From Pseudomonas sp. Leaf48 (GTDB taxonomy: Bacteria; Pseudomonadota; Gammaproteobacteria; Pseudomonadales; Pseudomonadaceae): a stretch of DNA of 64,000 nt. The stretch lies in the NCBI RefSeq assembly GCF_001421885.1, contig NZ_LMLH01000023.1, positions 302,407-366,406 of the forward strand. Direction: 5' to 3'. Of the stretch, positions 17,328-26,970 are shown in pieces. Position numbers and translations under genes: made by a program. Numbering within the stretch: position 1 is the stretch's first letter; the number at the start of each line of letters is the position of its first letter. The notes beneath the pieces were generated by a model. The model was not told the DNA's origin. It saw nothing but the letters and a program-made list of their open reading frames with translations, and ran no database searches.

Positions 17328-18341
17328 ATGAGTCCCCAGATCCCTTCGTTGCTGAAAAAAGCCTTGCTGGTCACAGCCCTGCTGAGCGCGGGCCAGGCGT
17401 ACGCGGCCGACTCCGTTGGCATCGTGGTCTATAACGCACAACACGAAAGCCTGACGAAATCCTGGGTAGAGGGTTTCACCGAGGAAACCGGTATCCCGGT
17501 CACCTTGCGCAATGGCGACGACACCGAAATGGGCAACCAGCTCGTGCAGGAAGGCGCCGAGTCCCCGGCCGATGTGTTCCTGACCGAAAACTCCCCGGCC
17601 ATGGTGCTGGTCGACAACGCGGGTTTGTTCGCCCCGGTCGACGCCGCTACCCTGGAACAGGTCGATAACGCCTACCGCCCGGCCCACGGCAAATGGGTAG
17701 GTATTGCTGCCCGCGCTACCGTATTCGTCTACAACCCGAGCAAACTGGCAGAAGCCGATTTGCCGAAATCGATCATGGACCTGGCCGAGCCAAACTGGAA
17801 AGGTCGCTGGGCGGCGTCGCCGGGCGGTGCGGACTTCCAGGCGATCGTCGCGGCCATACTCGAGCAAAAAGGTGAAGCGGCGACCCTCCAATGGCTCAAG
17901 GCAATGAAAAACAACTTCACTGCATACCGAGGCAACAGCTCGGTGCTCAAAGCGGTGAATGCCGGGCAGATCGACAGCGGCGTGATTTATCACTATTACG
18001 CCTTCATCGATCAGGCCAAGACCGGCGAAAACAGCAAAAACACAGCCTTGCACTACTTCAAGAACAAGGACCCTGGCGCTTTTGTCAGCATCTCCGGTGG
18101 CGGCGTGCTGGACTCAAGCAAGCACAAGGAACAAGCCCAGGCGTTCCTCAAGTACATCACCGGCAAGGATGGCCAGGCGGTACTCAAGAACGGCAAATCG
18201 TTCGAATACGCCGTGGGCAAGAACGCAGAATCGAACCCTAAACTCATGCCCCTGCAGCAACTCGATGCGCCCAAAGTCGATGCCTCGAAACTCGACAGCA
18301 AGAAGGCCGTAGAGCTGATGACACAAGCCGGACTGCTCTAA
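17328..18341 (+). CDS. fbpA: Ferric iron ABC transporter, periplasmic binding protein
   Basis: 337-residue periplasmic protein that binds Fe(III) for import. A signal peptide (KKALLVTALLSAGQAYA) precedes SVGIVVYNAQHESLTKSWVEGF, and the iron-site tyrosine pair is visible in GVIYHYYAF. GGAG precedes the ATG. It starts a three-gene operon with the permease and ATPase, immediately adjacent to each other, and a Fur-like box lies upstream, so iron repression is expected. A related role in thiamine or phosphonate uptake is unlikely given the YHYY motif. Confidence 0.92.
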   Translation: MSPQIPSLLKKALLVTALLSAGQAYAADSVGIVVYNAQHESLTKSWVEGFTEETGIPVTLRNGDDTEMGNQLVQEGAESPADVFLTENSPAMVLVDNAGLFAPVDAATLEQVDNAYRPAHGKWVGIAARATVFVYNPSKLAEADLPKSIMDLAEPNWKGRWAASPGGADFQAIVAAILEQKGEAATLQWLKAMKNNFTAYRGNSSVLKAVNAGQIDSGVIYHYYAFIDQAKTGENSKNTALHYFKNKDPGAFVSISGGGVLDSSKHKEQAQAFLKYITGKDGQAVLKNGKSFEYAVGKNAESNPKLMPLQQLDAPKVDASKLDSKKAVELMTQAGLL

Positions 18342-19943
18342 TTGATACCTGAAAGCCTGCCAGCGGACGTCGCCGAGGCGACGTCCGCAAACCTGCGTCG
18401 ACGGTCCCGCGGAGTGTTCGCCGGACGCGGCGGTGCGTGGGTGATCGGTTTATCCGTGCTGGTTTCGTTGCTGGCATTGCTGCCAATCGCCTACGTCATC
18501 GGGGTCTCCCTGCAGACCGGCTGGTCGAGCGTGGTGACGCTGGTGTTCCGGCCACGGGTCGGCGAACTGCTGGTTAACACCGTGTTGCTGGTGCTGCTGA
18601 CGATCCCCCTGTGCGTGGCACTGGGCGTGACGCTGGCATGGCTCACGGAACGCACGAACCTGCCGGGCAGGCGCTGGTGGTCCTTGCTGGCGACCGCGCC
18701 ACTGGCCGTACCCGCCTTCGTGCACAGCTATGCCTGGGTCAGTCTGGTGCCACCGATTCACGGGCTGTTTGCCGGGGTGCTGGTCTCGGTCATCGCCTAT
18801 TTCCCGTTTTTGTACCTGCCGGTGGCGGCGACCCTGCGCCGCCTCGATCCAGCCATCGAAGACGTCGGCGAATCCCTTGGGCTAAAACCCTGGGCGGTGT
18901 TTTTCCGTGTGGTGCTCCCGCAACTGCGCCTGGCCATCTGCGGTGGAGCCTTGCTGGTCGGCCTGCATCTGCTGGCCGAGTACGGCCTGTATGCGATGAT
19001 TCGTTTCGACACCTTTACCACGGCGATCTTCGACCAGTTCAAGTCGACTTTCAACGGGCCCGCCGCGCACATGCTGGCCAGTGTTCTGGCGCTGTGTTGC
19101 CTGGCGATGCTGACCCTGGAATCGGCGGCCCGAGGTTCTGCGCGCTATGCCCGGGTCGGCTCTGGAAGTGCCCGGGAGCAACGGGTGCTGCGCCTCAAGA
19201 CAACGTCGACGGTGCTCGCACTGGCCCTGTTGATCCTGACCTGCCTCCTCGCCCTGGGTGTTCCGTTGATTACCCTGGGCAACTGGCTGATCGCCGGTGG
19301 CGTACAAGTCTGGGACATGGCTGAATTGCTGCCGGCCCTGGAACAGACCTTGCTGCTCGCAGTTGCCGGCGCGGCACTGACAACCTGCGCGGCGATCCCG
19401 ATTGCCTGGCTGTCGATTCGCTACCCCGGCCGTATGCAACGGGTGCTGGAAAGCTGCAACTACATCACAAGCTCCCTGCCGGGGATTGTCGTCGCGCTGG
19501 CCCTGGTGACGGTCACCATCCATTTCGCCCGACCGATCTACCAGACCACGATCACCGTCTTGCTCGCCTATCTGCTGATGTTTCTGCCCCGGGCCCTGGT
19601 GAGTCTGCGCGCAGGCATCGCCCAGGCGCCGGTGGAGCTGGAAAACATCGCCCGCAGTCTTGGTCGCACACCCTCCCGGGCACTGTGGCTGATCACCTTG
19701 CGCCTTGCAGCCCCCGGGGCCGCTGCCGGCGCGGCGCTGGTGTTCCTGGCCATCACCAACGAATTGACGGCCACCCTGCTGCTCGCCCCCAACGGCACGC
19801 GCACACTGGCCACCGGGTTCTGGGCGATGACCAGCGAAATCGACTACGCCGCCGCTGCACCCTATGCCTTGCTGATGATTGTGCTGTCACTTCCGCTGAC
19901 CGCAATCCTGTATCACCAATCGAAAAAAACGGCCGGCCGATGA
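18342..19943 (+). CDS. fbpB: Ferric iron ABC transporter permease
   Basis: 533-residue inner-membrane permease built of two fused halves, each with about six helices and an EAA-type loop ([22 protein letters not shown] and [20 protein letters not shown]). The start appears to be a TTG at 18342 directly after the fbpA stop codon, with no nearby ATG in frame; the ribosome-binding site is weak, which fits translational coupling. The gene overlaps fbpC by four bases. Confidence 0.92.
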   Translation: MIPESLPADVAEATSANLRRRSRGVFAGRGGAWVIGLSVLVSLLALLPIAYVIGVSLQTGWSSVVTLVFRPRVGELLVNTVLLVLLTIPLCVALGVTLAWLTERTNLPGRRWWSLLATAPLAVPAFVHSYAWVSLVPPIHGLFAGVLVSVIAYFPFLYLPVAATLRRLDPAIEDVGESLGLKPWAVFFRVVLPQLRLAICGGALLVGLHLLAEYGLYAMIRFDTFTTAIFDQFKSTFNGPAAHMLASVLALCCLAMLTLESAARGSARYARVGSGSAREQRVLRLKTTSTVLALALLILTCLLALGVPLITLGNWLIAGGVQVWDMAELLPALEQTLLLAVAGAALTTCAAIPIAWLSIRYPGRMQRVLESCNYITSSLPGIVVALALVTVTIHFARPIYQTTITVLLAYLLMFLPRALVSLRAGIAQAPVELENIARSLGRTPSRALWLITLRLAAPGAAAGAALVFLAITNELTATLLLAPNGTRTLATGFWAMTSEIDYAAAAPYALLMIVLSLPLTAILYHQSKKTAGR

Positions 19944-21010
19944 GTACACTTGAACTGCATGCCCTCAACAAATCCTATGGCTCCTATCGCGCCCTGGACA
20001 ACGTCAGCCTGTCGGTGCCCAGCGGCAGCCGCACGGTTGTCGTCGGCCCTTCCGGCTCGGGCAAGACCACGTTGCTGCGGATGATTGCCGGTTTCGAATT
20101 TCCCGACACCGGGCGCCTTTCGCTCAATGGCCAGACCCTGGTCGACAACACCCACGAAGTACCGGCGCATCAACGCCTGATTGGCTACGTGCCGCAAGAC
20201 GGCGCGCTGTTCCCGCACATGACCGTGGCCGCCAACATTGGCTTCGGCCTGTCGATAAAGGGCACGGAAAAACAGCAGCGCGTCGCTGAGTTGATGGACA
20301 GCGTGGCACTGGATTCGAAAATGGCCGAGCGCTGGCCCCACGAACTGTCCGGCGGCCAGCAGCAACGCGTGGCGCTGGCGCGCGCCTTGGCGCAACAGCC
20401 ACGTTTGATGTTGCTGGATGAGCCGTTTTCGGCCCTCGATACGGGGTTGCGCGCCGCGATGCGCAAAATGGTCGCACGACTGCTCGAAGACACCGGCGTC
20501 ACGACCATTCTGGTGACCCATGACCAGAGTGAAGCCTTGTCATTCGCCGATCAGTTGGCGGTGATGCGCCATGGCCGGCTGGTCCAGTCGGGGCACCCCC
20601 TGGATTTGTATCGTTACCCCGAGGATGAGCAAACCGCGCTGTTCCTCGGTGACGCCGTGGTCATGCCCGCGCGGATCGAGGCCGGCTGGGCCCATTGCGA
20701 CCTGGGGCGGATACCGGTCAACAACCATCGCAACAACAGCTCGGCACAGATCATGCTGCGGCCCGAACAGTTGCAACTGATCAGTATTCTGCCCAATGAC
20801 GTGGGCGCTGGCGGATGCAGAGCTGTCGTCACCGAGCGCGACTTCAGCGGCAACACCTGCACCCTGACGGTGGAACTGCAGACTTCGGCCAGCGATGAAC
20901 TCCCCGGTCGATCACTGCTGGTACGCAGTTCGGGCATGTACGCACCACCGGCCGGCAGTGCGGTTCAGGTCTCGACCATCGGCCATGCCCATGTCCTGAA
21001 CGAAGCCTGA
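19940..21010 (+). CDS. fbpC: Ferric iron ABC transporter ATP-binding protein
   Basis: 356-residue cytosolic ATPase. Walker A is GPSGSGKTT, the signature is [15 protein letters not shown], Walker B is [12 protein letters not shown], and the switch histidine lies in VTHDQSEAL. The last 100 residues form a TOBE-type regulatory region, as in FbpC. The ATG overlaps the permease stop codon (ATGA). It ends 10 bases from a convergent recombinase gene. Confidence 0.93.
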   Translation: MSTLELHALNKSYGSYRALDNVSLSVPSGSRTVVVGPSGSGKTTLLRMIAGFEFPDTGRLSLNGQTLVDNTHEVPAHQRLIGYVPQDGALFPHMTVAANIGFGLSIKGTEKQQRVAELMDSVALDSKMAERWPHELSGGQQQRVALARALAQQPRLMLLDEPFSALDTGLRAAMRKMVARLLEDTGVTTILVTHDQSEALSFADQLAVMRHGRLVQSGHPLDLYRYPEDEQTALFLGDAVVMPARIEAGWAHCDLGRIPVNNHRNNSSAQIMLRPEQLQLISILPNDVGAGGCRAVVTERDFSGNTCTLTVELQTSASDELPGRSLLVRSSGMYAPPAGSAVQVSTIGHAHVLNEA

Positions 21011-21020
21011 GCTAGCAAGT

Positions 21021-21959
21021 TCAAAGATCGAAACGATCGACCGCCCGCCGCCGCTCATTGTCATCGCGCACATCGTAGTTGGCCGTGGTCTGGATGTTAC
21101 TGTGATGCGCCAGTTTCTGCGCAATCGACAAGTCATGCTCCTCGATCACCCGGGTAATGAATGAACGCCGGAAATCGTGGGGCATGATTTTCACTCCGAC
21201 CTGCGTCCCCCGTTGCCGGGCAATGTAGTAGATGGCGTGTTTGGTGATGCGCTCGCGGGTGATATGACTGCCGCGCCGGATTCGGTTGAACAGGAACGGA
21301 TCGTCCACCTCCCCTTCCTTCAACTGCGAGCGACGCAGCTCCAGCCATGCGGCCAGTTTCTCGAAGGCCCAGGCCGGGGCATATTTGATCAGCTGCTTAT
21401 TGCCTTTGGCGGTGACCTGCAGGCTGCGCTCGGCGAAATTGACCTGACTCAGTTCAAGGTTGACCGACTCCGACTTGCGCATCCCCGAGCCGTACAGAAT
21501 CGCGATGATCGCCGCGTCCCGCAGCCCCTGTGGCCGTGGATCGGCCGCACATACGGCCATCAATTCCTGGATCAGCGTGCGGCGCAGATTTCGCCCCTGG
21601 GACAGCCGCGTGCCGGCAATGCCCTTGACCGTACGCATTTTCAGCAAATGCTCCTGACTGATCAGGCTCATGCGCCAGGCCTCGTTCATCACCCCGCGCA
21701 CTGCGTTGACGTACAGCGAGGAGGTGTTGGGCGCGTAGCCGTCCGTACGCAAGGTCGCCACCAGTGCGATGACATCCTCCGGCTGCAGGTGATGCCAGGG
21801 GATTTCCTCGATGTCGCTGTCTTCGAAACCGAGACGGTCGGCGGCATCTTGCAGCACATAGCGCATGGTCAACTGGCTTGAGGGCGCCAGTCGCGCCAGG
21901 TACAGGGTCAGCGGACTGGTGATGGAATTACGTTTATCAGCAGTAGACAAGTCAATCAA
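21021..21959 (-). CDS. Stand-alone tyrosine recombinase/integrase
   Basis: 312-residue site-specific recombinase. An N-terminal SAM-like core-binding domain (residues 10-110) precedes the catalytic domain with all key residues: Arg161 (GSGMRKSE), Lys185 (TAKGNK), His261 and Arg264 (HDFRR), His286 (LAHHSN) and Tyr295 (TTANYD). The start is probably TTG at 21959 with AAGG nine bases upstream; no in-frame ATG lies at the right place. No excisionase, att repeats, tRNA or phage genes are nearby. It may act on an unseen target or be a domesticated relic of a lost element. Confidence 0.88.
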   Translation of the reverse strand: MIDLSTADKRNSITSPLTLYLARLAPSSQLTMRYVLQDAADRLGFEDSDIEEIPWHHLQPEDVIALVATLRTDGYAPNTSSLYVNAVRGVMNEAWRMSLISQEHLLKMRTVKGIAGTRLSQGRNLRRTLIQELMAVCAADPRPQGLRDAAIIAILYGSGMRKSESVNLELSQVNFAERSLQVTAKGNKQLIKYAPAWAFEKLAAWLELRRSQLKEGEVDDPFLFNRIRRGSHITRERITKHAIYYIARQRGTQVGVKIMPHDFRRSFITRVIEEHDLSIAQKLAHHSNIQTTANYDVRDDNERRRAVDRFDL

Positions 21960-22237
21960 ACGGAACAGCCTTGAGAGATAACGACAGAAAGAAAAAATTG
22001 ATAATTAGAACATTTTTCGGATACAGCTAAAAACTACTGCAGGACTTTTCCCGCTCAATGGCAGGAAATGAACAGCTTGCCAACCTGCTTTCCCCCGGCC
22101 GATGTGCGGCGATAACACATTGCCTTTGTGGCCATCGACGCAGTGCGATGCGCTCTGGATTGCCTTGACTGTCACATTAAAGGCAGCATGATCACTCCGA
22201 CGACCCAGCCTGCCTGTGAATAAGGACATTCGTTCCA
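21960..22237. other. Intergenic region, recombinase to MFS gene
   Basis: No gene, repeat or hairpin that I can support. The part next to the recombinase (21975-22040) is AT-rich and may hold its promoter. Confidence 0.3.
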
Positions 22238-23416
22238 GTGGCAACCTACTCCCTCGTTATTCGCCGGTTACTGATCTGCTCGCTGACCATTGTTGTCAGC
22301 CGCGCCATCACCAGCCCGCTGCTCACGCTCTTCGTCAGCGACAAGCTTGGCCTGGACCAACAAGACGTCGGCCTGCTGCTTGGCATAGCCGTGTTCATCG
22401 CCACGCTGCTCGCCCTTTATGGGGGCTACATCATTGATCGCTTCGAAAAACGTCGGCTGCTGATCCTCGCCATGCTCTCCAGCGCCATCGGCCTGGTATT
22501 GCTGACGTTTGCCAGCAACCTCTACCTGACCACTCTCACCCTGATCGTCACCGAGACTGCCTCAGCGTTGTTCCTCATCGGTTCCAAGGCGGTCCTCAGT
22601 GAAAACCTGCCCGTGGGTCAGCGTGCCAAGGCGTTTTCCCTGAGCTACACCCTGACCAACATCGGCTACGCGGTCGGCCCGATGCTCGGTGTGGTGATCG
22701 CCGGTGCCTATACCGCTGCGCCGTTCCTGATTGCAGCGGGCATCGCGTTTTTCAGCATTTTCCTGATGACCGGGATTCCCGGGGATCCGCCGCAGGCTCC
22801 TGTCATCGGTCGGGCTCAAAGCTTCCTTAAAACCCTGATCACCCTGAAAAACGACCGCACGCTGATCATGTTCACCTGTGGCTGCCTGCTCAGCACCGTG
22901 GTCCATGGCCGTTTTACTTTCTACTTGTCGCAATACCTGTTGGTGACCAGCAATCCCGGGCACACCATGCAGATCATGGCCGCTCTGCTGGCTTGCAACG
23001 CCTTCAGCGTGATCCTGCTGCAATACCAGATCGGGCGTTTCCTCAAGCGAGAACAGCTGCGTCACTGGATAGTCGCGGGTACTGCTCTGTTCATTGTCGG
23101 CCTGATTGGCTTCAGCCTGGCAGACAGCCTGATCTCCTGGTGCTTGGCGATGTTCATTTTTACCCTCGGGGAAATCATCATCTACCCGGCCGAATTCCTC
23201 TTCGTCGACACCCTGGCTCCGGAAGAACTGCGTGGCAGTTACTACGGCGCACAAAACCTGGCGGCGCTAGGCGGCGCATTGAGCCCGGTGATTTGCGGCT
23301 TCCTGTTGATGCACACACCCGCTCCAACGATGTTTTATGCCCTGAGCGCCCTGGCGGCGGTGGGCGGTCTGTTGTGCTTCATGAGCGGGCGTCGCGCTTC
23401 GTTAAAGCAAAATTAA
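22238..23416 (+). CDS. MFS transporter (drug/metabolite efflux type)
   Basis: 392-residue inner-membrane protein with 12 predicted helices. Motif A between TM2 and TM3 reads GGYIIDRFEKRRLL; ENLPVGQRAKAFSLSYTLTNIGYAVGPMLG covers the TM4-TM5 region typical of MdtH/YajR-like carriers. The GTG start at 22238 has AAGGA about 11 bases upstream. Monocistronic, ended by a strong terminator at 23508-23544. Substrate unknown. Confidence 0.88.
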   Translation: MATYSLVIRRLLICSLTIVVSRAITSPLLTLFVSDKLGLDQQDVGLLLGIAVFIATLLALYGGYIIDRFEKRRLLILAMLSSAIGLVLLTFASNLYLTTLTLIVTETASALFLIGSKAVLSENLPVGQRAKAFSLSYTLTNIGYAVGPMLGVVIAGAYTAAPFLIAAGIAFFSIFLMTGIPGDPPQAPVIGRAQSFLKTLITLKNDRTLIMFTCGCLLSTVVHGRFTFYLSQYLLVTSNPGHTMQIMAALLACNAFSVILLQYQIGRFLKREQLRHWIVAGTALFIVGLIGFSLADSLISWCLAMFIFTLGEIIIYPAEFLFVDTLAPEELRGSYYGAQNLAALGGALSPVICGFLLMHTPAPTMFYALSALAAVGGLLCFMSGRRASLKQN

Positions 23417-23507
23417 TGCACTGAAACTTCATTAATATGAATTTGTCAGCATATGAGCTGAACGGCACACTATCGCCCGTTCCTCCCCCAATGGCAGGAA
23501 CAACTTC

Positions 23508-23544
23508 AAGGGCTTTCCGGGATTCCCGGCCAAGCCCTTTTTTT
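23508..23544 (+). terminator. Rho-independent terminator/attenuator
   Basis: AAGGGCTT pairs with AAGCCCTT, with an inner CCGGG/CCCGG stem, followed by a run of seven or more T residues. It lies 92 bases after the MFS stop and only 27 bases before the HPP-protein start codon. Confidence 0.8.
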
Positions 23545-23571
23545 ACCTCGTTTTTTTGGAGCTTTTTGCAA

Positions 23572-24279
23572 ATGTTTTCCCGCTGGTTACCTGCCACCAT
23601 CAATACCCGCCCGAGCGAATGGAGTCGTGCCGCCATCGGCATGGCAGTGGGGACACTGCTCAGTGTCTGGGTCTGCAGTCTGGTGTTCGGTATCGAAGTG
23701 GCACAACACCTGATTGGCCCGCTGGGGGCATCGGCAGTACTGCTATTTGCCGTGTCGTCCGGCGCCCTGGCCCAGCCCTGGTCTATTCTCGGCGGCTACC
23801 TGAGCGCCGCGCTGGTTTCCCTGTTGATGGCCCATCTGTTGGGCCGCACGCTCGGCAGCGCCTGCCTGGCAGCGGGTTTGGCCGTGGTCCTGATGTGTTG
23901 GCTGCGCTGTCTGCATCCGCCAGCCGGCGCCTTGGCCCTGACGCTGGTGCTGGCCGATCCGGCCACCATCGCCATGGACTGGAAAGCCCTGGGACCGGTC
24001 ATGCTTGGCGCGGCGACGATGTTGCTGTGCGCCCTTGCCTACAACAACCTGACGCGGGTTCGCTACCCCAAGCGTGCCAGTGAACCGGTAACCCTTATTC
24101 CTGCCGATCACCCGCGTGTCGACAGCCAGGCAATCACCACCGAGGATCTCAAACGCGCACTGGCGGACATGGAGGCTTTCTTTGACGTCACCCCCGAAGA
24201 CCTCGAACAACTGATACACGCCAGCGAGTTGCATGCCAGGCGCCGTAGCGTCGGCGAGGTACTGGCGCCACGGCTCTGA
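23572..24279 (+). CDS. HPP family integral membrane protein
   Basis: 235-residue protein with about four to five membrane helices, named for its HPP motif, here in CLHPPAGALALTL. The first 165 residues are membranous and the last 60 are a soluble tail with an acidic helix (ITTEDLKRALADMEAFFDVTPEDLEQLIHASELHARR). Plant and cyanobacterial HPP proteins transport nitrite; the function of this bacterial form is not established. The ATG at 23572 is preceded by GGAG and lies after a terminator hairpin, so the gene probably begins in or just past it. Confidence 0.85.
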   Translation: MFSRWLPATINTRPSEWSRAAIGMAVGTLLSVWVCSLVFGIEVAQHLIGPLGASAVLLFAVSSGALAQPWSILGGYLSAALVSLLMAHLLGRTLGSACLAAGLAVVLMCWLRCLHPPAGALALTLVLADPATIAMDWKALGPVMLGAATMLLCALAYNNLTRVRYPKRASEPVTLIPADHPRVDSQAITTEDLKRALADMEAFFDVTPEDLEQLIHASELHARRRSVGEVLAPRL

Positions 24280-24377
24280 GCAAACGCGCGCCGAGTCTTT
24301 TTTGCGGTAGGCAGACGGTTCTGGCATCCTGCGCCTCCATTTTCCGACCCGGCCAGCCTTTTGGCACGCAGACCACC

Positions 24378-25850
24378 ATGACCGCCTCTGAAAAAGTCCT
24401 AAGCCCGCACAATAATGACCTGATCTACGGCCTCCATGACCGCCCACACCTGAGCGCGACCATCTTCGCCGCCCTGCAGCACGTATTGGCGAGTTTTGTC
24501 GGCATCATCACGCCGACGCTGATCATGGGCAGCGCCCTTGGGCTGCAAAGTGAAGTGCCTTACCTGATCAGCATGGCGTTGTTCGTCTCCGGCCTGGGCA
24601 CCTTCGTTCAAGCGCGGCGCTTCGGCCCGGTCGGGTCGGGATTGCTGTGCCTGCAGGGCACCAGCTTCTCGTTCATCAGCGTGATCCTCAGCGCCGGTTT
24701 CATGGTCAAGGCCCGGGGCGGTGGTACCGATGAGATTCTCTCGACCATCTTTGGCGTGTGTTTCTTCGCCGCATTCATCGAAGTGGTGTTGAGTCAGTTC
24801 ATCGGCAAGCTGAGGATGCTGATCACTCCGGTCGTCACCGGCACTATCATCACCCTGATGGGGCTGTCGCTGATCAAAGTCGCCATGACCGATATCGCTG
24901 GCGGCTTTGGCGCGCCTGACCTGGGTGCCGCCAGCCACTTGGGGCTGGCCGCACTGGTGCTGGGGACAATCGTCGTCTTGAACCGGGTGGATGTGCCGTT
25001 CCTGCGCCTGGGCGCCATTGTAATTGGCCTGACCCTCGGTTATTTCGTCGCCTGGCTGATAGGACACGTCGATTTCAACAGCCTGCCCGCCGTTCCGCTG
25101 ATGAGCGTACCTGTGCCGTTCAAGTACGGCTTCTCCTTCGATTGGCTGGCATTCATCCCGGTGGCGGTGATTTTCCTGGTGTCGCCGCTGGAAGCCGCCG
25201 GTGACCTGACGGCCAACTCGATGATTTCCCGGCAACCGGTCAAAGGCCCGATCTACATTCGCCGGATCAAGTCCGGCCTGCTCGCCGACGGGCTCAATTC
25301 GGCCATGGCCGCCGTCTTCAACAGTATGCCGATGGTGACCTTTGCCCAGAACAATGGGGTGATCCAGCTGACGGGCGTGGCCAGCCGCTATGTGGCGTTT
25401 TTCATTGCCGGCCTGCTGGTGCTGCTCGGATTGTTCCCGATGATCGGCGCGCTGCTGCAACTGATGCCCAAACCCGTGCTGGGCGGTGCGGAGCTGGTGA
25501 TGTTCGGCACCGTCGCCGTGGCCGGCATCAAGATCCTCGCCGAGGCCGGGCTGCACCGGCGCAATATGCTGATCGTGGCGATCTCCATCGGCATGGGCCT
25601 GGGCGTGGCCGCGGTGCCGGAGGTCTTGCGCGAGCTGCCCAAGGCGCTGCACAACATTTTCGAGTCGCCCATCACCGTTGGCGCGCTGTGCGCTATCGTT
25701 CTTAATATCTTCCTGCCTGAAGAATTCATCGAGCTGGAAGAAGACGATTTCGATCCGGAAGCCTCGATTCTGCAAGTCATGGAGAATCCGGAGGTACCGG
25801 CCAAGAGTGGATCCTCGACGCCGGCAGGTCTCACACAGTCAAACCGCTAG
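24378..25850 (+). CDS. NCS2 family nucleobase:cation symporter (purine permease)
   Basis: 490-residue inner-membrane transporter with about 14 helices. The NCS2 signature QNNGVIQLTG is intact near residue 325 and resembles the XanQ/UacT type, which carries xanthine or urate rather than uracil. An acidic C-terminal tail (EEFIELEEDDFDPEAS) is present. It stands alone 98 bases after the HPP gene; no xanthine dehydrogenase or regulator lies next to it. Confidence 0.9.
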   Translation: MTASEKVLSPHNNDLIYGLHDRPHLSATIFAALQHVLASFVGIITPTLIMGSALGLQSEVPYLISMALFVSGLGTFVQARRFGPVGSGLLCLQGTSFSFISVILSAGFMVKARGGGTDEILSTIFGVCFFAAFIEVVLSQFIGKLRMLITPVVTGTIITLMGLSLIKVAMTDIAGGFGAPDLGAASHLGLAALVLGTIVVLNRVDVPFLRLGAIVIGLTLGYFVAWLIGHVDFNSLPAVPLMSVPVPFKYGFSFDWLAFIPVAVIFLVSPLEAAGDLTANSMISRQPVKGPIYIRRIKSGLLADGLNSAMAAVFNSMPMVTFAQNNGVIQLTGVASRYVAFFIAGLLVLLGLFPMIGALLQLMPKPVLGGAELVMFGTVAVAGIKILAEAGLHRRNMLIVAISIGMGLGVAAVPEVLRELPKALHNIFESPITVGALCAIVLNIFLPEEFIELEEDDFDPEASILQVMENPEVPAKSGSSTPAGLTQSNR

Positions 25851-25907
25851 ACTGGCTCAGGGTTGCGCCGTCGGCGGTCCAGCCCTTTACCAGACGAGAG
25901 CATACCC

Positions 25908-26393
25908 ATGCGTAGCGTCCACGCGGTGTTGATTTCCTTCCTGTTGCTCTTGCTGGGCGCCTGTACCACATATCCCTATTCATATCCCCATCGCGATCCG
26001 GTGAAGGTCAGCGTTGTTGGCCTCGAACCGCTGCGGGGCGAGGGTATGGAGATGCGATATACGGTACACATCCGCGTGCTGAACCCCAATCGAGCGGCCA
26101 TCAACTTCCACGGCGTGGCACTGGACATGGACATCAACGGCCATCCATTTGCCTCAGGGGTCACGGACGGATACGGTTCGGTTGAAGGTTATTCCGATAC
26201 GGTGGTGAGTGTTCCGGTGAGCGTTTCGGCGTTTTCGGTGATCCGCCAGACCTACGGCTTGGGCCAGATGCAATCGCTGAACAACATGCCCTACATTCTG
26301 CGCGGAAAACTGGGCGGTGGCTGGTTCAGCACCACGCGCTTCATCGATAGTGGCAATCTAAACCTGCCGGGGCCTACTACCGGCAGCCGTTAA
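25908..26393 (+). CDS. LEA type 2 / WHy-domain lipoprotein
   Basis: 161-residue predicted lipoprotein: signal peptide with lipobox LLGAC, then a single WHy (water stress and hypersensitive response) domain with an immunoglobulin-like fold (VKVSVVGLEPL, VHIRVLNPNRAAINFHGVALDMDINGHPFASG). Bacterial members are membrane-bound desiccation or cold-protection proteins by family analogy; no function is shown here. The ATG at 25908 is chosen because the signal peptide begins there. Confidence 0.85.
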   Translation: MRSVHAVLISFLLLLLGACTTYPYSYPHRDPVKVSVVGLEPLRGEGMEMRYTVHIRVLNPNRAAINFHGVALDMDINGHPFASGVTDGYGSVEGYSDTVVSVPVSVSAFSVIRQTYGLGQMQSLNNMPYILRGKLGGGWFSTTRFIDSGNLNLPGPTTGSR

Positions 26394-26422
26394 CAGAGCC
26401 TGCTCAAGGAACGTTTCCCCCT

Positions 26423-26968
26423 ATGGAAGACACACCCACGCTTGTCACCGGGCGCCTGATCCTGCGGCCATTGAAACTGGCAGACGCCGATGCTATCCAG
26501 CAGCAGTTCCCGCACTGGGAAGTGGTGCGCTACCTCAACGCTTTCGTGCCCTGGCCCTACCCGGCTGATGGCGCGCTGACCTATCTGCGCGACAATGCCC
26601 TGCCGGCGGTTGCCCGGGGTGAAGAATGGCATTGGTCGATCCGCCTGAAATCAGCACCCGGGCAACTGATCGGCAACATCAGCCTGATGAACGAACAGGA
26701 CAACAACCGTGGCTTCTGGCTGGGACCAAAATGGCAGGGCCAGGGGTTGATCAGCGAAGCCAGCGCCGCGGTCACCGAGTTCTGGTTCAACACCCTGGGT
26801 CGATCCGTGTTGCGGGTGCCGAAAGCCGCACCGAACATCGGTTCGCGCAAGCTCTCCGAACGCACCGGCATGCGCTTGATTCGCAGCGACTCAGGCAGGT
26901 TTGTCGCCGGGCAGTTCACCCGGGAGGTCTGGGAAATCACCCGCGAGGAGTGGCTGGAGCGCCGCTGA
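26423..26968 (+). CDS. GNAT family N-acetyltransferase (RimJ/RimL type)
   Basis: 181-residue cytosolic acetyltransferase. It starts with TGRLILRPLKLADADAIQ, typical of RimL-like GNATs that acetylate protein N termini or aminoglycosides and other amines. The acetyl-CoA site is at GFWLGPKWQGQGLISEAS, and APNIGSRKLSERTGMR is the usual motif B. Ends two bases before the stop of the convergent AraC gene. Confidence 0.9.
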   Translation: MEDTPTLVTGRLILRPLKLADADAIQQQFPHWEVVRYLNAFVPWPYPADGALTYLRDNALPAVARGEEWHWSIRLKSAPGQLIGNISLMNEQDNNRGFWLGPKWQGQGLISEASAAVTEFWFNTLGRSVLRVPKAAPNIGSRKLSERTGMRLIRSDSGRFVAGQFTREVWEITREEWLERR

Positions 26969-26970
26969 GG

